Assembly (NCBI GenBank): GCA_002785585.1
Contig: PEUI01000200.1
Coordinates: forward strand, 10,478-17,565
Source: Lysobacterales bacterium CG02_land_8_20_14_3_00_62_12
Lineage (GTDB): Bacteria; Pseudomonadota; Gammaproteobacteria; Xanthomonadales; Ahniellaceae
Direction of reading: 5' to 3'
DNA length: 7,088 nucleotides
Positions 6,261-7,088 of this stretch are shown one piece after another (the stretch's first letter is position 1; each line of letters opens with the position of its first letter). The notes beneath the pieces were generated by a model. That model was not told where the DNA came from. It made no database searches and saw only the letters and a list, made by a program, of their open reading frames with translations. Position numbers and translations under genes: made by a program.

Positions 6261-7088
6261 TACTGTTCGATTGGCGTCCGCGCCCAGTGCCGTAGTGGCG
6301 GTATCACCAAGGTCGTGAACTCCTGATAGCGGGCGATGGGCAGTTCGTCGAGCCGCAATCGATCGGCACGGAACTTCTGGATTGGCAGCACCGCTGCCTC
6401 ATACAGCATCACCTCGTGTTCGGCCGGATAGGTCTGCAACAGTTTCTGCACCAAGGCGGCAAGACCTTCGGCCTCGGCATGGAAACGCGTGCAGGACAGA
6501 TCGCCGCTCAAGGCGACCTGCCAAAGCAGCAGCAGACTGCTGCTATCCAGACAATGATCGCCAACCAGAAATTGCGTCGCTTCCAACGACTGCACGCCAC
6601 TCTGCCCAGGATCGAGGCCCAGATCCGCGTACAAACACGCTTCGGCCGAAACTGCGGCCTCCATGCGCGCCGGAATTCCGGCGCTGCGCGCTTCGCGGAT
6701 CGCCGCATGCGGCACCTGCGCAAACACCCCCGGGTGGCCATAGAACACCGCGCAAACGCGCTTGTTTTGTTGCAGCTCGGCGCGGATGGCGGCTTGCATT
6801 TCGCGGTAAGTCTGGCGTCGATCTTTGCCTTCGGCGTAGTACGGTGACAAGCTGATCGTGTCTGGGCGCAGATCCATCACCAACGCCAGCGCAAACGCAT
6901 CGGCCAAACAAAACACGCTGTCGGCTAGACGAATTTCCGAGAGCGCCCGCTCGGTGATATGGCGGCCGAGTTCGATACCGGTGCCGACTACGACCAGCTC
7001 TGCCGCTCCTGCGCGTCCTGCGCTCGCGGCACTGGCACTTCCCTGTGCGTCGGCCGCTTCTCCTGCGCGTCCTGCGCTCGCGGCACTG
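6260..7088 (-). CDS. Borosin-type (SonM-like) peptide alpha-N-methyltransferase, tetrapyrrole methylase fold, N-terminus beyond window
   Basis: The frame enters from the right edge and gives 275 residues before TAG at 6262-6260. After about 30 Ala/Gly/Ser-rich residues the methylase fold begins with ELVVVGTGIELGRHIT (30-45; glycine-rich SAM-site strand). Next come SPYYAEGKDRRQTY (81-94), FYGHPGVFAQVPH (115-127), SAEACLYADLGLDPG (147-161) and LEATQFL (168-174). These motifs, including the YY...RxxxY set and YGHPGVF, match the borosin methyltransferases OphMA and SonM, which use SAM to methylate backbone amides of a ribosomal peptide. The C-terminus (LLIP-like TTLVIPPLRHW) resembles SonM and carries no obvious core peptide, so the enzyme would act on a separate precursor (split borosin). 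Oddities: MEAAVSAE stands where relatives have PG before (I/V)SAE, and the N-terminal extension is encoded by a repeat. No in-frame ATG, GTG or TTG lies before the domain, so the start is off the window. General tetrapyrrole methylase is the safe call; the borosin subtype is by remembered motifs. Confidence 0.88.
   Translation of the reverse strand, partial: SAASAGRAGEAADAQGSASAASAGRAGAAELVVVGTGIELGRHITERALSEIRLADSVFCLADAFALALVMDLRPDTISLSPYYAEGKDRRQTYREMQAAIRAELQQNKRVCAVFYGHPGVFAQVPHAAIREARSAGIPARMEAAVSAEACLYADLGLDPGQSGVQSLEATQFLVGDHCLDSSSLLLLWQVALSGDLSCTRFHAEAEGLAALVQKLLQTYPAEHEVMLYEAAVLPIQKFRADRLRLDELPIARYQEFTTLVIPPLRHWARTPIEQ
7006..7088. repeat. 54-bp-spaced direct repeat coding for SAASAGRAG
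   Basis: The 29 bases at 7006-7034 recur identically at 7060-7088, an offset of 54 bp (18 codons), and the second copy touches the right edge. On the minus strand each copy is read in the methyltransferase frame as SAASAGRAG, separated by EAADAQGSA. The offset is a multiple of three, so copy number could change without breaking the frame. Whether the array continues beyond the window cannot be seen. Confidence 0.85.

Overview
The window is GC-rich bacterial DNA and, apart from short gaps, is fully coding on the minus strand. In transcription order (right to left) it holds a borosin-type (SonM-like) peptide N-methyltransferase (its start lies beyond the right edge), a wax ester synthase/diacylglycerol acyltransferase-like protein (WS/DGAT), a class-B asparagine synthetase-like protein with an extra C-terminal domain, a 57-residue small ORF, NAD kinase, and a secreted subtilisin-like (S8) protease that runs off the left edge. 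No tRNA, rRNA, CRISPR array or transposase gene was seen.

The organism is probably a gammaproteobacterium of the Xanthomonadales (Lysobacterales). The NAD kinase is the short form of about 255 residues, and its C-terminal stretch (LLFDPEHKLEDRI...EQF) resembles my recollection of Xanthomonas NAD kinases. The DNA also carries GTAG-headed palindromic repeats of the REP type, common in gammaproteobacteria. This assignment rests on recognition, not on a database search.

Layout: 7088-6260 is the methyltransferase, with an Ala/Gly/Ser-rich N-terminal extension encoded by a 54-bp repeat. 6260-6200 is a REP-like hairpin that starts at its stop codon. 6138-4558 is the WS/DGAT. 4481-2205 is the AsnB-like protein, whose last ~85 residues look like a PqqD/RRE winged helix. 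2199-2026 is the small ORF, joined to the next gene by an ATGA overlap. 2029-1265 is nadK. 1284-1 is the S8 protease, which overlaps nadK by 20 bp and has an inverted pair of REP elements (REPIN-like, 891-996) inserted in frame in its propeptide.

How the genes might work together (inference): a SonM-like methyltransferase, an ATP-dependent amide-forming AsnB-like enzyme carrying a possible RiPP recognition domain, a CoA-dependent acyltransferase and a secreted protease, all co-oriented, suggest a peptide-modifying (RiPP-like) locus next to the housekeeping nadK. No precursor peptide is visible in the window. It may lie beyond the right edge, upstream of the methyltransferase.
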